From assembly GCA_964571765.1 (NCBI GenBank), contig CAZNDH010000005.1, positions 1 to 64,000 on the forward strand: a DNA stretch of 64,000 nt. The letters are read 5' to 3'. Source of the DNA: ZC4RG35 sp964571765 (GTDB lineage: Bacteria; Actinomycetota; Acidimicrobiia; Spongiisociales; ZC4RG35). Position 1 is the stretch's first letter, and every line of letters starts with the position of its first letter. The notes under the pieces were generated by a model. That model saw only the letters and a program-made list of their open reading frames with translations, made no database searches and had not been told where the DNA came from. Positions 61,865 through 64,000 of the stretch are shown here, in pieces. The position numbers and the translations under genes were made by a program.

Positions 61865-63715
61865 TCAGCGCTGCGTCAGCCTTCGGACCCGGTCGGCCAC
61901 CGACCCGGGGTCCATGCCAACCGAGGCGAGGATGTCGCCTGGTGAGCCATAAGGGAGGAACCTGTCGGGCACCCCGACTGTGGTGACCCTGGCCGTGCGA
62001 CCGGCCTCGGCGAGCAACTCCATGACCGCCGAGCCCAGGCCCCCTGTGATCACCCCGTCCTCCAGGGTGACGACATGATCGACCGATGTGGCCCAGTCGG
62101 CGATCCTCGGGTCGAGAGGCTTGACCCAGCGAGCGTTGACCACACCGCAGGTGATCCCCTCGACGGAGAGGTCGGCGGCGGCCTTCTCGGCGACCTCGAC
62201 CATTCGGCCCACGGCCACCATGAGGACCTCGCCACCTTCAGAGACGAGGTCGGCAACCCCGATCTCGATCGGCTCCACCGGGACCGTGGGCACCGAGACA
62301 GCCCCACCCTTGGGGTACCTTATGGCGATCGGCCCGTCGTGGTCGACCGCGGTCTCGATCATGGCGCACAGCTCGGTGGCGTCGGCCGGAGCTCCGATCA
62401 CCATGCCGGGGATCATCCTCAAGTAGGCCAGGTCGAACACACCATGGTGGGAGGGTCCGTCAGGGCCGGTGACGCCGGCGCGGTCGACGAGAAAGACCAC
62501 CCCCAGGCCATGGAGGGCAACGTCGGAGACGATCTGATCGAAAGCGCGTTGGAGGAAGGAGGAGTAGATGGCCACCACCGGCTTCTTCCCCGCCATCGCC
62601 ATGCCTGCTGCCAGGGTCACCGCATGCTGCTCTGCGATCCCGGTGTCGAATACCCGGTCGGGGAAACGCTGCGCCATCTGGCGAAGGCCGGCTGTCGAGA
62701 CCATTGCAGCTGAGATACCCATCAGCTCCGGGCGTGACGCCGCCGCCTCGGCCAAGGCCCGCCCGGCAACCTCGGTCAGCTTGAGCTCGCTCTTCAGTTC
62801 CCGCCCGGTAGCGAGGTCGAAGGAGCCGACCCCGTGGAGCTTCTCCTCCTCGTCCTCGATGGCCGGCTGGTAGCCGCTCCCCTTCTGGGTCACTACGTGG
62901 ACTACCACCGGCTCCTTGTAGGTCTTCGCCTGATGAAGGGTCTCTTCGAGGAGGCCAATGTCGTGACCGTCGAGAACCCCGGAGTATTTCAGGCCGAGGG
63001 CGTCGAAGACCGTAGCCGGCTCGAGGATCTGCTTGACCGCGTCCTTGACCCGTCCCGCCATCTCGTCGGCAGTCTCCCCGACGAGGGGAATTCCACGGAG
63101 CATCCTCCCGATGGTCCGTTTGGCCTTCTCGTATCGGGGGTCGATGCGGTAGTGGGCCAGCTTGGCCAGCGACGCCAGACCCCCAACTGTCGGCGCATAC
63201 GACCGCTCATTGTCGTTGAGCACGATCACAAGACGCTCGGGTCGGGTCACCGCGATGTGGTTGAGCGCCTCATAGGCCATCCCTCCGGTGAACGAGCCGT
63301 CACCGATGATGGCCACCGTCCAGCCCGGGTACCCGGCCAGGGCGTGACCCAGGGCGTAACTGAGCGAGGTCGAGGCGTGGCTGTTCTCGACGAAGTCGTG
63401 AGATGACTCCTCCCGGCTCGGATATCCGGAGAGCCCCCCCGTTTGACGGAGCTTCTCGAACCCGCTGGCGCGCCCGGTCAGGAGCTTGTGCACGTACGCC
63501 TGATGTCCCACGTCCCAGATGAGGCGGTCGTTTGGGGAGTCGAACACCCGGTGCAGGGCCACGGTGAGCTCGACCACCCCGAGATTGGGTGAGAGGTGAC
63601 CGCCGGTCCGAGAGACCCGGTCGAGGATGAACGCCCTGATCTCCTCACATAGCGCGGTCAACTCATCGGGGGATAGGGCACCCAGGTCCGTCGGTTTGGT
63701 GATGTCTTCGAGCAT
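61865..63715 (-). CDS. dxs: 1-deoxy-D-xylulose-5-phosphate synthase
   Basis: First enzyme of the MEP isoprenoid pathway; condenses pyruvate and glyceraldehyde-3-phosphate with ThDP. Length 616 aa. Motifs: GGHLSPNLGVVELTVALH, IWDVGHQAYVHKLLTGR, the ThDP site IGDGSFTGGMAYEALNH with VLNDN, DTGIAEQHAVTLAAGMA with the catalytic Glu, and DRAGVTGPDGPSHHGVFDL. ATG 63715 gives the normal N-terminus with GAGG a few bases upstream; the frame extends upstream without support. Confidence 0.97.
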   Translation of the reverse strand: MLEDITKPTDLGALSPDELTALCEEIRAFILDRVSRTGGHLSPNLGVVELTVALHRVFDSPNDRLIWDVGHQAYVHKLLTGRASGFEKLRQTGGLSGYPSREESSHDFVENSHASTSLSYALGHALAGYPGWTVAIIGDGSFTGGMAYEALNHIAVTRPERLVIVLNDNERSYAPTVGGLASLAKLAHYRIDPRYEKAKRTIGRMLRGIPLVGETADEMAGRVKDAVKQILEPATVFDALGLKYSGVLDGHDIGLLEETLHQAKTYKEPVVVHVVTQKGSGYQPAIEDEEEKLHGVGSFDLATGRELKSELKLTEVAGRALAEAAASRPELMGISAAMVSTAGLRQMAQRFPDRVFDTGIAEQHAVTLAAGMAMAGKKPVVAIYSSFLQRAFDQIVSDVALHGLGVVFLVDRAGVTGPDGPSHHGVFDLAYLRMIPGMVIGAPADATELCAMIETAVDHDGPIAIRYPKGGAVSVPTVPVEPIEIGVADLVSEGGEVLMVAVGRMVEVAEKAAADLSVEGITCGVVNARWVKPLDPRIADWATSVDHVVTLEDGVITGGLGSAVMELLAEAGRTARVTTVGVPDRFLPYGSPGDILASVGMDPGSVADRVRRLTQR

Positions 63716-63746
63716 CCTCTGAAGCCAGGAACGGCCGTCCCGAAGG

Positions 63747-64000
63747 CTAGTGGTCTGTGGTTGGAATGCCCGGGCCGGCGCCGAGGACAGGGATCCTGGC
63801 GGTGAACGCCGACCCGGCTCCGAGACGGCTCTCCACCGACACCGAGCCTCCGTGACTCTCGGCGACATGGCGCACGATGGCCAGCCCGAGACCGGTGCCG
63901 CCGGTGGCGCGGGCCCTCGCCGAGTCCACCCGGTAGAACCGCTCGAAGACCCGATCGAGGTCGCGGCTGGGGATTCCTTCGCCGGTGTCGGACACCCGGA
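63747..64000 (-). CDS. Sensor histidine kinase, C-terminal ATPase end only
   Basis: The frame enters from the right edge and encodes the end of a HATPase_c domain. VSDTGEGIP is the G1 box, FERFYRVDSARARATGGTGLGLAIV the F and G2 boxes, and HGGSVSVESRLGAGSAFTARIP the final strands. The spacing is that of PhoR/SenX3-type kinases. The rest of the protein and any response regulator lie outside the window, and apparent starts inside this part are not real. Confidence 0.9.
   Translation of the reverse strand, partial: RVSDTGEGIPSRDLDRVFERFYRVDSARARATGGTGLGLAIVRHVAESHGGSVSVESRLGAGSAFTARIPVLGAGPGIPTTDH

Overview
The window is 64 kb of GC-rich DNA, dense with short-spaced and often overlapping genes (many ATGA or TGATG junctions). 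It looks like an Actinomycetota genome. The evidence is a dnaK-grpE-dnaJ-hspR operon, LigC- and LigD-polymerase-type NHEJ proteins, many GTG starts and several secreted proteins with long threonine-rich linkers. Those linkers, together with the overall gene style, make an Acidimicrobiia-like lineage my best guess, but this is inference. A run of exactly 100 N at 2295-2394 inside a 15-bp tandem repeat shows a scaffolded draft assembly. I found no tRNA, rRNA, insertion sequence, prophage or CRISPR array.

Layout. 1-12.5 kb: a truncated membrane protein, an arginase-family enzyme, a regulator/nucleotidyltransferase pair resembling a toxin-antitoxin module, dusB, a small HTH/Clp-N pair, a PaaI thioesterase, a lipoprotein, Maf, an amidohydrolase, tandem S41 proteases, homoserine dehydrogenase, MsrA and RidA. 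12.5-25.5 kb: a coiled-coil lytic transglycosylase, TerC, a tandem universal stress protein, YihY, LigC, a four-gene ABC exporter (ATPase-permease-ATPase-permease), LigD polymerase, small acetyltransferase and MOSC genes, and a dienelactone-hydrolase-like protein. 25.5-40.5 kb: an MFS exporter, an ECF sigma factor coupled to a domain-swapped Ada-like repair protein, transketolase, an FAD oxidoreductase, a frameshifted gene remnant, an ABC pair, CHAD, Nudix, MsrB, an orphan DNA methyltransferase coupled to a low-molecular-weight phosphatase, and a membrane-anchored cytochrome c. 40.5-50.4 kb: the heat-shock operon, ClpB, and a PadR / HAAS-like-NfeD fusion / SPFH operon. 50.4-64 kb: two polar amino-acid ABC importers, MetF, a CapA/beta-propeller/lipoprotein cluster, Dxs and the end of a sensor kinase.

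How the genes work together. Protein quality control and oxidative repair recur: DnaK/GrpE/DnaJ/HspR, ClpB, a stand-alone Clp-N protein, MsrA, MsrB and two exported proteases. DNA repair is also well represented: two NHEJ components, a methyltransferase-type alkylation repair protein and an orphan methylase. The two importers share one design, a solute-binding gene separated from the first permease gene by a strong GC-rich hairpin.

The candidates I find most interesting are: (1) an ECF sigma factor whose translationally coupled partner is not an ordinary anti-sigma factor but an alkyltransferase carrying an Ada-type Cys4 zinc domain at its C-terminus, the reverse of the Ada order; (2) a PadR regulator driving a HAAS-like domain fused to NfeD followed by an SPFH protein, with a possible internal start; (3) a tiny HTH + Clp-N operon with a palindrome in its divergent promoter; and (4) a recurrent TAnnnT hexamer 6-9 bases upstream of start codons in about 20 genes, indicating widespread leaderless transcription. 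The last signal was used to choose many start codons below.
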